Source: Thermoleophilia bacterium
Lineage (GTDB): Bacteria; Actinomycetota; Thermoleophilia; Gaiellales; Gaiellaceae
Length of the DNA: 46,611 nt
Assembly: GCA_014534345.1 (NCBI GenBank)
Contig: JACVRR010000005.1
Coordinates: 1-46,611 of the forward strand
Reading direction: 5' to 3'
Under the pieces are notes generated by a model, which saw only the letters and a program-made list of their open reading frames with translations, was not told the DNA's origin and ran no database searches. Below are positions 16,756 to 24,458 of this stretch, piece after piece. The stretch's first letter is position 1. Each line of letters starts with the position of its first letter. The translations under genes and the position numbers were made by a program.

Positions 16756-17730
16756 TTACGCCCGGTTTCGCGTCCAGAGCAGGAACAGCAGCGGCAGCAG
16801 CGCCGCGGCGGCGGCGTGCGAGGCGAGCGAGCGGGGCTGCTCCCGCTCGCCGGCCGCCTGGCGCGGGCCGGTGCCGACTGCGCGCCGGAGCGCCGCGGCG
16901 GCGGCGTCGGCCTCGCGCTCCGCGAAGAGCTCCGCGCCGAGCGTGGCGGTGAACTCGGCCAGCGCGCGTCCGGTCGTCGGGTCCGCCCGGTATGCCGCCT
17001 CCGGGCGGCCGTCACGGCGGAAGACGCGCTCGTCGGGCGCCCTGACGCGCACGAAGAGGATCGCGAGAGGCCGGGCGGGCCGGAGCGCCGCCCGCAGCTC
17101 GCCGACCGTCCCGAGCTCGCGCGCCTCGCCGTCGGTCAGGACGACCAGCGCCCGCCGGGCGATCCCCGCGCGGAACAGGTTCCCGGTGACGACGGACTCG
17201 AGCGGCGTGAAGATCGTCGCGTGCCGCCGCAGCTCCTGGGGCGGCGGCCGGCCGACCCCGACGCTGCGCTCGAGCGCCGCGCGGAACACGTCGGGGTCCG
17301 CGGTGGGAAACGCGTGCGGGAGCAGCCGGTCGGTGAGCGAGGCGAGGCCGACGCGGACGTCCGGGATCTCCCGCCGCAGCCGCCGGGCGAGCACGCGCGC
17401 GCGGTCGATCCGGGCGGGCGCGCCGGCCCGCGGGCGGGCGAGCATCGAGCGCGAGGTGTCCACGACGAAGAGCGCCTCGACGTCCGAGCGCACGAAGGTC
17501 GGCTGCGGCGCCGCGACCACGGGCTGCGCCGCCGCGACGGCGAGCAGCGCCGCGAGCGCGCACGTCGCGACGACGGCGGGCGCCGCCGCCAGTCGGCGTG
17601 GCGCCGGCAGGCCCAGGACGGCGCGGACGCGCCGGGCGCGCGCAGACATCGCCGCGAGCGCGGCCAGCGGGAGCGCGACCGCGAGGGCGACCAGCGCGGC
17701 CACCGGCGTGGCGAACTCGAGCGCGGTCAG
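16756..17730 (-). CDS. VWA domain protein, BatA-like membrane protein
   Basis: Membrane-anchored von Willebrand factor A protein of the MoxR/Bat type. It has two N-terminal hydrophobic segments (about residues 10-28 and 50-72) and the VWA domain from about 84 with an intact MIDAS start DTSRS (91-95). LVVLTDGEA follows later, and a C-terminal helix (LASHAAAAALLPLLFLLW) ends in a basic tail. The position and hydrophobic start suggest translation begins at CTG 17730, whose CTGA overlaps the stop of the TPR gene. The next in-frame conventional start is GTG at 17703. Partners of such proteins are thought to aid assembly or metal loading of complexes with MoxR ATPases. The substrate is unknown. Confidence 0.85.
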   Translation of the reverse strand: MTALEFATPVAALVALAVALPLAALAAMSARARRVRAVLGLPAPRRLAAAPAVVATCALAALLAVAAAQPVVAAPQPTFVRSDVEALFVVDTSRSMLARPRAGAPARIDRARVLARRLRREIPDVRVGLASLTDRLLPHAFPTADPDVFRAALERSVGVGRPPPQELRRHATIFTPLESVVTGNLFRAGIARRALVVLTDGEARELGTVGELRAALRPARPLAILFVRVRAPDERVFRRDGRPEAAYRADPTTGRALAEFTATLGAELFAEREADAAAAALRRAVGTGPRQAAGEREQPRSLASHAAAAALLPLLFLLWTRNRA

Positions 17731-18362
17731 TACCCCTCCCCGGGGAGCCGCAGGCCGGCGTCGTCGCCGCCCAGCGGGCCGCCGCCGAGGGACCCGCGCC
17801 GGCGTCCGGCGCGCGTGCGGTCCTCCTCCAGGCGCGTGAGCAGCAGCTCGAGGTTGTACTTCGCGTGCGGGCTGAGCGGATCGAGTCGCGAGGCCCGCGT
17901 CCACCCCGCGATGCTCGCGCGCAGGAAGTCGCTCCGCCGGGTCGTGCTCGCCTGCGCGCCGTCGAAGTAGACGATCCCGAGCAGGTTCGCCGCCGCGGCG
18001 CGCCGGCGCGGGTCGCGCGCGTCCTCCTCCAGCGCGGCCAGCACCGTCTCGGCCTCCGCCAGCAGCCGCACCCAGCTGCTCGCGAGCACGAACCGCTCCA
18101 CCCGCCCGTGCGCGATCAGCTGCAGCGCTCGCCGGAAGGCGAGGTCGTCCTCGACCGCGAGCAGGTCGCCGGCGAGGCGGGCCGAGCGGCGCTCCGGGCG
18201 CGACCAGGCGCGGGCGCGAGCCGGTGCGGCGGCGAACGCGGCGTCGCCCGCCTCGATCCGCTCGGGCCAGCGGCGGACCTCCTCCGCCAGCACCGCGGCG
18301 CCGACGGCCAGCACCATCGCCGCGACCCCCGCCAGCGCGCGAGCGACCCGGCGCCCGGTCAC
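17727..18362 (-). CDS. Membrane-anchored TPR-type protein of the moxR operon
   Basis: A 211-residue protein with one N-terminal hydrophobic segment (about residues 8-25) and an alpha-helical body. Near the C-terminus, residues about 130-190 (AAANLLGIVYFDGA...ASIAGWTRASRLDPLSPHAKYNLELLL) look like one or two TPR units, as in BatC-type proteins. The tail is Gly/Arg-rich. GTG at 18362 overlaps the preceding VWA stop (GTGA), and its own stop overlaps the next gene, so the unit is translationally coupled. No catalytic motif is visible. It probably acts as a scaffold between the two VWA proteins. Function is inferred from neighbourhood only. Confidence 0.8.
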   Translation of the reverse strand: MTGRRVARALAGVAAMVLAVGAAVLAEEVRRWPERIEAGDAAFAAAPARARAWSRPERRSARLAGDLLAVEDDLAFRRALQLIAHGRVERFVLASSWVRLLAEAETVLAALEEDARDPRRRAAAANLLGIVYFDGAQASTTRRSDFLRASIAGWTRASRLDPLSPHAKYNLELLLTRLEEDRTRAGRRRGSLGGGPLGGDDAGLRLPGEGY

Positions 18363-19297
18363 CCCGTCACCGCCCTCCGCCGCCAGCCGACCCGCGCGCA
18401 GGCGAGCTCGTTGAGCGCGAGCAGCGCGAGCAGGAGCCCCGCCAGCGCGACCAGGAGCACGGGCGAGGCCGCCGTGCCCGCCTCGCCCGCACGTCCCCGG
18501 CTGTACAGCGGCTCCGGGTCGACGACCACGCCCGCGCGCGCGGTGAGCCGGCGGAAGAACTCGGTGTCGGTCTCGGACGCGCCGACGGCGACCACGCGCA
18601 GGGGGATCGACTGACGGCCGTACTCGAGCACCACCTTGCTCAGGGGCGCGACGTCCGAGTCGTCGGTGTTCAGGTCGCTGACGAGCACGACGACGGGGTC
18701 GCGGACGCCGTCGCGGCGGAGCACCCTCCGCGCGAGCCGGAGCCCGTTCGAGATCTGCGTCCCCGCCGTGAACGCGTGCGTCCACGGGTTGGCCGCGAAC
18801 CGCGACCCGGCCAGCCGCATCGTCCGGAAGGGCCGCGCGCGGGCGTCCCGCGGAAGCGGAAGGAAGTAGCGCTGGAACGCGCGCAGCTCCGTGCTCGGCG
18901 CCGTCGCCGGCAGCGCCTCGTACGCGACGTCGGAGAAGAGCACGACGCCGTAGCGGCCGCCGCTCGCGGCCGCCTCCTCGAGCGCGCGCGCCGTCTTCTG
19001 GTACGCCTCGCGCCGCTCGTAGGTCGCCGCCTCGATGCTCGACGAGACGTCCAGGACGACGACGCCGCTCGACCCGGGCGGGACGAGCGCGGCCTCGGGC
19101 GCCGACAGGCCGCGCGCGGCCAGGAACACGCCGCCGCCGACCGCGAGGAGGCAGCCGGCCAGGACGAGGCGGACGAGCCGCAGCCGGCGGAGCGCGCCGG
19201 CGAACGACGCCGCGTCCGCGAGCGGGATGCGGACACCCGGTTCGAGCACGCGAGCGGCGGCGCGGCGTCCTGCACGGGGCGGCGCCGCGGCGCTCAC
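18359..19297 (-). CDS. VWA domain protein, BatB-like membrane protein
   Basis: A 312-residue protein with a transmembrane segment at about 42-62, a VWA domain beginning at VVVLDVSSSIEA (MIDAS DVSSS, 83-87) and a second hydrophobic segment close to the C-terminus (LLVALAGLLLALLALN). LVSDLNTDDSD supplies the second acidic metal site. It differs from the downstream VWA protein, so these are paralogues rather than a tandem duplication. GTG at 19297 overlaps the stop of the preceding gene (GTGA), and its stop overlaps the TPR gene. It is part of the moxR-DUF58-VWA operon. Confidence 0.87.
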   Translation of the reverse strand: MSAAAPPRAGRRAAARVLEPGVRIPLADAASFAGALRRLRLVRLVLAGCLLAVGGGVFLAARGLSAPEAALVPPGSSGVVVLDVSSSIEAATYERREAYQKTARALEEAAASGGRYGVVLFSDVAYEALPATAPSTELRAFQRYFLPLPRDARARPFRTMRLAGSRFAANPWTHAFTAGTQISNGLRLARRVLRRDGVRDPVVVLVSDLNTDDSDVAPLSKVVLEYGRQSIPLRVVAVGASETDTEFFRRLTARAGVVVDPEPLYSRGRAGEAGTAASPVLLVALAGLLLALLALNELACARVGWRRRAVTG

Positions 19298-20247
19298 GTC
19301 CGCGCTCCCAGCGCCCGCGCGACCGCGACGCGCAGCTCGCGCACCTCGTCGCCGGAGGTAGCGGCTGACCACGCGAGCCGGCGCGCGGCGCCGGCGAGGT
19401 CCTCGTCGCCGCGCCGGCGCAGCTCCCGGGCGAGCCGGTCGAGCGCCTTCCGCTGCTCCGCCGGCGCACCGGCGGCGAGCGCCCCCTCGAGCAGCGCGAG
19501 CGCGCGCTCGGGCGGCGACAGGCGCGCGAGCGGATCTTCCCGGCGAACGGCGACCCCCAGGAGACGGCGGACCTCGGGCGCGAGCAGCAGCGCGGCGGCG
19601 AGCACCAGCAGCGCGGCCGTCCCGTATGCGACCGCGGCCGCCACTGTCGGCGCCACGCGGTACGAGACCGCGGGCGGCACGCGCGGGTACCGCCACGGCC
19701 ATGGGACGCGCGGGTCGGCGCCCGACGGGACGTCGGCGTCCACGATCCGCGTCGCGACCCACGAGCTCGGCCAGGGCGTGCTCGCCGTCCGCCGGGCGCC
19801 GTCGCCGAGCCGGTAGTCGACGCGCACGGGCGGCGGCGCCAGCTCGAGCGTGAAGCCGCGCGGCGTGCAGGCGGGGATCAGGCACTGGAGCGTGAACTGC
19901 TCGCGCAGGACGACGAGGCTCCCCGCCCGGCTGACGTCCCGCTCGCGCCTCATCACCGAGTACGGCTCGAACCGGGCGCGGACGCGGACGTCGGCCGGGT
20001 CCACTCGCCGCGTGTCGAGCTCGACGTGCACGCGCGCCGCCACGGGATCCCCGAAGAGATGCGTGCGCGGGTCGAAGTCGGTCGCCACGCGCAGCTCGCG
20101 CGGCCCCTCGTCGTCCGGGGAGGTTCCGGCGGTGAGGAGCAGGACGGCCGCGACGACGGCCGCCGCGACGACGACGGCGGCCCCCGCGGTAGCGGCGACC
20201 GTCGTTCGCGAGCCGGCCGCGCGCACCGCTCCTGTGCGGCGGCTCAC
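19294..20247 (-). CDS. Two-TM membrane protein of the moxR operon (unrecognised family)
   Basis: A 317-residue protein I cannot place in a named family. A first transmembrane segment at about 17-40 is followed by a beta-rich extracytoplasmic region with two nearby cysteines (CLIPAC, 122 and 127). A second transmembrane segment at about 201-224 precedes a cytoplasmic helical domain of about 90 residues rich in Arg and Glu. The layout recalls BatD or DUF4381-type partners of DUF58/VWA operons, but sequence support is weak. GTG at 20247 overlaps the DUF58 stop, and its own stop overlaps the VWA gene, both as GTGA. Confidence 0.78.
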   Translation of the reverse strand: MSRRTGAVRAAGSRTTVAATAGAAVVVAAAVVAAVLLLTAGTSPDDEGPRELRVATDFDPRTHLFGDPVAARVHVELDTRRVDPADVRVRARFEPYSVMRRERDVSRAGSLVVLREQFTLQCLIPACTPRGFTLELAPPPVRVDYRLGDGARRTASTPWPSSWVATRIVDADVPSGADPRVPWPWRYPRVPPAVSYRVAPTVAAAVAYGTAALLVLAAALLLAPEVRRLLGVAVRREDPLARLSPPERALALLEGALAAGAPAEQRKALDRLARELRRRGDEDLAGAARRLAWSAATSGDEVRELRVAVARALGART

Positions 20248-21179
20248 GCCGTCAACCGCCCTTCCCGCCCGGCCAGGTAGCGCCGCTGGTCGGCCCACTC
20301 GAGGAAGGCCTCGAGGACCTCGCGGGGATCGGGCGAGGAGAGCACGATCGGCTCCAGGCCGAGCGCGACGAGACCCTCGCGGAGCGCGCGCAGCCGCTGC
20401 TCGTTGTGCGCCCGCCGCGCGCGCGCCTCCGTACCGCTCAGCCGGAGCGTCTCCACGCGCCCCGTCGCCGCGTCGAGGATCGGGATCCCGATCCCGCCCA
20501 CGTCGGGGAAGCTCTGCTCCCAGACGGGATCCTGGATGACGACCGGCACGACGTCCCAGCGGTGTTCGAGCGCGCGCAGCCAGGTCTCGGGCGGCGGCGG
20601 GGCGAGGAAGTCGGAGAGGACGAAGACGAACGTCCCGGCCGGCAGCGCCCGTCGCCGCTCTCCCAGGTAGTCGAGCGCGCGCTCCACGTTGTCCTCCGGC
20701 GCGCGGAACGCCGGGTAGAGCAGGTGGCTCTCCTCCAGCCGGCCCGCCTCGCGCTGGCTCCGCGGCGGGCGCCAGAACGGCTCGCCCTCGGCGTAGTCGA
20801 GGTAGCCGACGAACCCGCGCACGCGCGCCGTGCTGGCGCCGATCAGCTCGCCCGCGCTGTGCAGCACCTCCCGCTTCGACAGCCACGGCAGCCCGGGCGG
20901 GAAGAGCTCCATCCCCGGCCGCCGGTCGCAGACGACGACCACGCGGGGCGCGTCCTCGGCGTAGCGCTCGCGGACGACGAACTCGTCCGTTCCGCGCGCG
21001 GAGGAGAGCCGGGCGGAGGCGTTCCAGTCGATGGCGTGGACGTCGTCCCCCGGGCGGTACGGGCGCGAGCCGGCGATGTCGGAGCCGAGCCCGCGGCGCG
21101 CGCTCGGCATCGCGCCGAAGGCGAGCCCGAGCAGCCGGTGGCGCGGGACGAGCGGGAAGACGAGCTCGTGCCGCGGCAC
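20244..21179 (-). CDS. DUF58 domain protein
   Basis: A 311-residue protein with the DUF58 hallmark YRPGDDVHAIDWNASARLS near residues 40-60 followed by a VWA-like fold with VVVVCDRRPGMELFPPG and FVLSDF. DUF58 proteins are nearly always encoded beside MoxR ATPases, as here: the moxR stop is 13 bp upstream. This copy lacks the long N-terminal membrane region seen in many homologues and looks soluble. The GTG at 21179 is the only sensible start after the moxR stop. The exact role is unknown in the family. Confidence 0.9.
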   Translation of the reverse strand: MPRHELVFPLVPRHRLLGLAFGAMPSARRGLGSDIAGSRPYRPGDDVHAIDWNASARLSSARGTDEFVVRERYAEDAPRVVVVCDRRPGMELFPPGLPWLSKREVLHSAGELIGASTARVRGFVGYLDYAEGEPFWRPPRSQREAGRLEESHLLYPAFRAPEDNVERALDYLGERRRALPAGTFVFVLSDFLAPPPPETWLRALEHRWDVVPVVIQDPVWEQSFPDVGGIGIPILDAATGRVETLRLSGTEARARRAHNEQRLRALREGLVALGLEPIVLSSPDPREVLEAFLEWADQRRYLAGREGRLTA

Positions 21180-21192
21180 CGGCGCCGTCCCG

Positions 21193-22230
21193 CTACGGGC
21201 GCCGCGCCGGCAGGGTCACGACCTCGCCGCCCTCGGGGTCGGGCCGCGGGACGCGGGCGAAGCACGCGTCGCGGAAGCGGGCGAGTGCCGCCTCGCGGCC
21301 GATCCGCCGCATCTCCACCAAGAACCCGGGCGCGAAGATGATCCGATGGCCGATCACGGGCAGGAACAGCTCCTCGACGTCCTCCGGGGTCACGTAGTCG
21401 CGGCCGTCGAGCAGCGCCCAGGCGCGCGCGGCCCGCTCGAGCGCAAGGCTTCCCCGGACGGAGGCGCCGATCGCGACCTCGTCGAGCTCCCGGGTCGCGC
21501 GGACGAGGCCGATCAGCCACGCCTCCAGCAGCTCGTCGACGTAGACGCCCTCGACGGCGGCCTCCAGCTCGAGCACGTCGGCGACCGTGACCACCGGCTG
21601 CAGGCGCCCGAGCGGGTGGCCGCCGCGCTGCTCGCGGACGATCCGCTGCTCGTCGTGGAGCGCGGGGTAGCCGAGCCCGGTGCGCAGGAAGAAGCGGTCG
21701 AGCTGCGCCTCGGGGAGCGGGAACGTCCCCTCGTGCTCGATCGGGTTCTCGGTGGCGAGTAGAAGGAACGGCTCGGGCAGCCGCCGGGTCACGCCGTCGA
21801 TCGTCACCTGCCGCTCGGCCATCGCCTCCAGCAGCGCGGATTGCGTCTTCGGCATCGCCCGGTTGATCTCGTCCACGAGCAGCACGTTCGCGAAGATCGG
21901 CCCGGGCCGGAACTCGAAGTCGCGGAGCTTCTGGTTGTAGACGGAGAGCCCGGTCGCGTCCGTCGGCTGCAGGTCGGGCGTGCACTGGATGCGGGCGTGC
22001 ACGGCGCCGTCGATGCTCTGCGCGACCGCCCGCGCCAGCACCGTCTTCGCGGTGCCCGGCACGTCCTCGAACAGCACGTGGCCCTGCGAGGCGAGTGCCG
22101 CGAGGACGAGCTTGATCTCGCGCGTCTTCCCGTGGACGACCGTCTCCACGTTCGCGAGCAGACGCCCGGCGATCGCGGCGGCGCGCTCGTGCCGCTCGCG
22201 CTCGTCCAGGCGCTCGCGCTCGGCGTCCAT
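21193..22230 (-). CDS. MoxR family AAA+ ATPase
   Basis: AAA+ ATPase thought to act as a chaperone with VWA proteins. Walker A is in EDVPGTAKT (about 55-63), Walker B in VLLVDEINRA, sensor 1 in LLATENPIEHEGTFPLPEAQLDRF (the MoxR signature), and a C-terminal lid follows. At 345 residues it is of usual length. It is first in an operon moxR-DUF58-TM protein-VWA-TPR-VWA-fbiC with overlaps or gaps of at most 13 bp. ATG at 22230 has a GAGG about 4 nt upstream and a possible TAAGCT -10 just before it. It therefore may have a very short leader. Confidence 0.94.
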   Translation of the reverse strand: MDAERERLDERERHERAAAIAGRLLANVETVVHGKTREIKLVLAALASQGHVLFEDVPGTAKTVLARAVAQSIDGAVHARIQCTPDLQPTDATGLSVYNQKLRDFEFRPGPIFANVLLVDEINRAMPKTQSALLEAMAERQVTIDGVTRRLPEPFLLLATENPIEHEGTFPLPEAQLDRFFLRTGLGYPALHDEQRIVREQRGGHPLGRLQPVVTVADVLELEAAVEGVYVDELLEAWLIGLVRATRELDEVAIGASVRGSLALERAARAWALLDGRDYVTPEDVEELFLPVIGHRIIFAPGFLVEMRRIGREAALARFRDACFARVPRPDPEGGEVVTLPARRP

Positions 22231-22292
22231 CGCCTCAGCTTACGCGAGCGGAATCGACCCGCCCGCCCCGGGGGCGCGTGTCGCGCAGCGGT

Positions 22293-22328
22293 CGCATCGC
22301 CGTCGTCCGGTGAGACGACGGCGATGCG
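22293..22328. terminator. 15-bp perfect inverted repeat between moxR and the DUF6458 gene
   Basis: CGCATCGCCGTCGTC (22293-22307) and GACGACGGCGATGCG (22314-22328) are perfectly complementary with a 6-nt CGGTGA loop. The repeat lies downstream of the minus-strand DUF6458 gene and upstream of moxR. No T-run follows on either strand, so it would be a U-less (actinobacterial-style) terminator or an RNA-processing hairpin. The stem is long and fully paired, so chance is unlikely. Confidence 0.65.
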
Positions 22329-22358
22329 GCGGATGTTGTGCTGTTCGGTCCCTCGCGC

Positions 22359-22595
22359 CTACGGCGGCGGCGGCTCGTCGCGGTAGACGGGCTCGTCACG
22401 GTAGACGGCCGTGCGGCGTCCGCCCCAGCCGCCCCAGCTCGACCAGAAGACGAGCGAGAGCAGCGCGCCGATGATCCCGACGACCAGCAGGATCCAGCCG
22501 ATCGTCGTGATGTCGACCCCGCTCACGTCCGCCTCCACGGCCCAGATGAGGATGGCGCCGGCAGCGATGAGGACCAGGCTTGCTCCGATTCCCAT
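22359..22595 (-). CDS. DUF6458 family small membrane protein
   Basis: A 78-residue protein starting MGIGASLVLIAAGAILIWAV, then the conserved patch DVSGVDITTIGWILLVVGIIGALLSL, giving two transmembrane helices. A Trp/Gly stretch (WSSWGGWGGRR) and a short repeat-like tail with YRDEP twice complete it. This matches the small actinobacterial proteins grouped as DUF6458; the function is not known. The ATG at 22595 has no clear Shine-Dalgarno nearby. The gene stands alone between the sulfatase terminator and the 15-bp hairpin before moxR. Confidence 0.85.
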   Translation of the reverse strand: MGIGASLVLIAAGAILIWAVEADVSGVDITTIGWILLVVGIIGALLSLVFWSSWGGWGGRRTAVYRDEPVYRDEPPPP

Positions 22596-22618
22596 ACGAC
22601 CGGCGTACCCCCCGTCGC

Positions 22619-22657
22619 CGACGGTGAAAACCCCCGGCGGGCCCGGGGGAACCGTCG
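22619..22657 (-). terminator. Intrinsic terminator after the sulfatase gene
   Basis: On the minus strand CCCCCGG-GCCCG-CCGGGGG (22649-22631) is a 7-bp GC stem followed by TTTT (22630-22627). A second complementary pair, CGACGGT with ACCGTCG, brackets it (22619-22625 and 22651-22657) and could extend the structure. It lies 18 bp after the sulfatase stop. Confidence 0.75.
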
Positions 22658-22674
22658 CCTCCCCCCTGCTCCGA

Positions 22675-24363
22675 CTAGCAGCGGCGCAGAAGCCGGTCGA
22701 CGGTCAGCTCGCGGCCGTCGCGGTAGCGCAGGCGGACGCGGAGCAGCTGGTTGCGGGGGCCGAGCTGCGCGGCCGGGACGCGCGCGCTGTACGGCCCGCG
22801 GCGGACGACGCGCAGCCGCCGACCGGCGAGCCGGAACTCGGCGGTCGCGAGCCTCCGCACGTCGCCCTCGACCCGGGCCGCGGCGTCCGTCGTGACACAC
22901 GACTCGCCCCCCGCGACGGCCAGGCGGACGCGCGGCGCGACGGAGCAGCTCTCGCCGAAGCAGGTGCGCAGCAGCCGGAGCCGCCGTGCGAGCTCGTCGC
23001 GGATGCCGGCGAGCGCCGGGTCGCGATGCCGGCTCTGTAGCTCGTGCGGATCCCTCTGGAGGTCGTACAGCTCGCGCGCGCCGCCGACGTACTGGACGTA
23101 CTTGAACCGGTGCGTCCGGATCCCGCTGTAGACGCCCGACTCGAGCAGCACGTCGCGGCCGAGCCGCCGCCCGGGGTCGGCGGCCAGCGGCAGCAGCGAG
23201 CGCCCGTCGAGCAGGCGGGTGGCGTCGGCGCCCGCCGCCTCGAGGAGCGTCGGCGCGATGTCGACGTTCGTCACCAGGTCGCGCTGCACGCGGTTCCGCG
23301 GGACGCCGGGGCCGCGGAGGATCAGCGGCACGCGGGCGGACGGCTCGTACGCCACCACCTTCCCCTGCGGGATCCGGTGCTCGCCGTGCATGAAGCCGTT
23401 GTCGGAGGTGAAGACGATCAGCGTCCGCCCCAGCGTGCGCGTGCGGCGCAGCTCCGCCACGACCCGGGCGATCGCCTCGTCGACGGCGAGCAGCGACTCG
23501 AGCCGCTGCTGGTACAGCTCGCGCAGGTCAGCCGCGTGAGCGCGAGACAGCCGCGGCCGGCGGCGCACGCCAGGCGGCTTGTCCGAGACGTCGAGCTCGT
23601 TGAACGACGGCGGGCGCGGCAGCGGCTCGGAGGCGAACGCGTCCCGGTGGCGCGGCGCCGGCGAGGGGGTCGTGTAGCGCGCGGGGTCGTCCGGGTCGAC
23701 GGGCCGGCCGACGTGCGGCGCGAGGAACCCGACGAACAGGAAGAAGGGCTGAGGCCGCCCGGCGAGCCGACGGACGAAGTCGGCGCCCTTCCGCCCGTAG
23801 ACGTCGGTCTGGTACATGGTCACGCTCGGCCCGTAGCGGACGCGCCGGCCGTTCTCCATCAGGTCGTAGTCGACGAAGTTGTACGTCGAGGGGTCGAGCG
23901 AGCCGTACCACTCGCTCCAGGCGCCCGGGACGAGCGGCGAGATGTCCCTTCCGTATCCGTTCAGGTACTTGCCGAGGTGGACCGTCCGGTAGCCGGCCGC
24001 CTGCAGCCACAGCCCGAGCGTGTTCAGGTGGTCGAGCTTCTGCGACCCGCCGCGAGGCGGGTGGTTGCTCATCACGCCGTGGTTGTGGGCGTACTGACCG
24101 GTGAGGAACGTGGCACGCGACGGACAGCAGACCGGGAAGGAGGCGAAGGCGTTCTCGAACGTCGTCCCCTCGCGCGCGAGCAGCCGCCGGACGTTCGGCA
24201 TCACGCGCAGCGACTCGACGGTCTGGTCGTCCGTCATGAACACGACCAGGTTCGGCGGCGGCTGGCTCGACAGGGCCCCGACCGGCTCCGGACGCGTCGC
24301 GGCCGCGAGCGCGATCGCGGAGAGGAGCGCGGCCGCGGCCGCGAACGGCGACACCCTGGCCAT
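22675..24363 (-). CDS. Secreted sulfatase (arylsulfatase A-like, family S1)
   Basis: Hydrolyses sulfate esters outside the cytoplasm; the substrate is unknown. A Sec signal is at residues 1-30 (MARVSPFAAAAALLSAIALA). NLVVFMTDDQT supplies the metal-binding Asp pair. The formylglycine site is CCPSR at 79-83 (C-x-P-x-R, Cys79 oxidised) followed by ATFLTGQ. HLGKYLNGYG and a later FTSDNGFMHGEH motif complete the S1 active site. About 130 residues of beta-like sequence with paired cysteines follow the catalytic core. At 562 residues it is typical. ATG at 24363 has a good GGGAGA Shine-Dalgarno. No formylglycine-generating enzyme is encoded in the window. Confidence 0.92.
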   Translation of the reverse strand: MARVSPFAAAAALLSAIALAAATRPEPVGALSSQPPPNLVVFMTDDQTVESLRVMPNVRRLLAREGTTFENAFASFPVCCPSRATFLTGQYAHNHGVMSNHPPRGGSQKLDHLNTLGLWLQAAGYRTVHLGKYLNGYGRDISPLVPGAWSEWYGSLDPSTYNFVDYDLMENGRRVRYGPSVTMYQTDVYGRKGADFVRRLAGRPQPFFLFVGFLAPHVGRPVDPDDPARYTTPSPAPRHRDAFASEPLPRPPSFNELDVSDKPPGVRRRPRLSRAHAADLRELYQQRLESLLAVDEAIARVVAELRRTRTLGRTLIVFTSDNGFMHGEHRIPQGKVVAYEPSARVPLILRGPGVPRNRVQRDLVTNVDIAPTLLEAAGADATRLLDGRSLLPLAADPGRRLGRDVLLESGVYSGIRTHRFKYVQYVGGARELYDLQRDPHELQSRHRDPALAGIRDELARRLRLLRTCFGESCSVAPRVRLAVAGGESCVTTDAAARVEGDVRRLATAEFRLAGRRLRVVRRGPYSARVPAAQLGPRNQLLRVRLRYRDGRELTVDRLLRRC

Positions 24364-24391
24364 GTCTCTCCCTGACGAGATCGCTGCCCCC

Positions 24392-24419
24392 GGGTTTGTG
24401 AAACCCAGGCAAAACCGTA
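24392..24419 (-). promoter_or_regulatory. Sulfatase upstream region: -10 candidate and short palindrome
   Basis: On the minus strand TACGGT (24419-24414) fits a TAnnnT -10 box. Just downstream GGGTTT-CAC-AAACCC (24406-24392) is a perfect 6-bp inverted repeat, at the expected transcription start and 29 nt before the ATG. It may be an operator or a 5'-end hairpin. It stands out as AT-richer than its surroundings. Confidence 0.4.
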
Positions 24420-24458
24420 GCCGCGAAGCCGGCCGGGGGTCGCGGCGGCGCGGGACCG

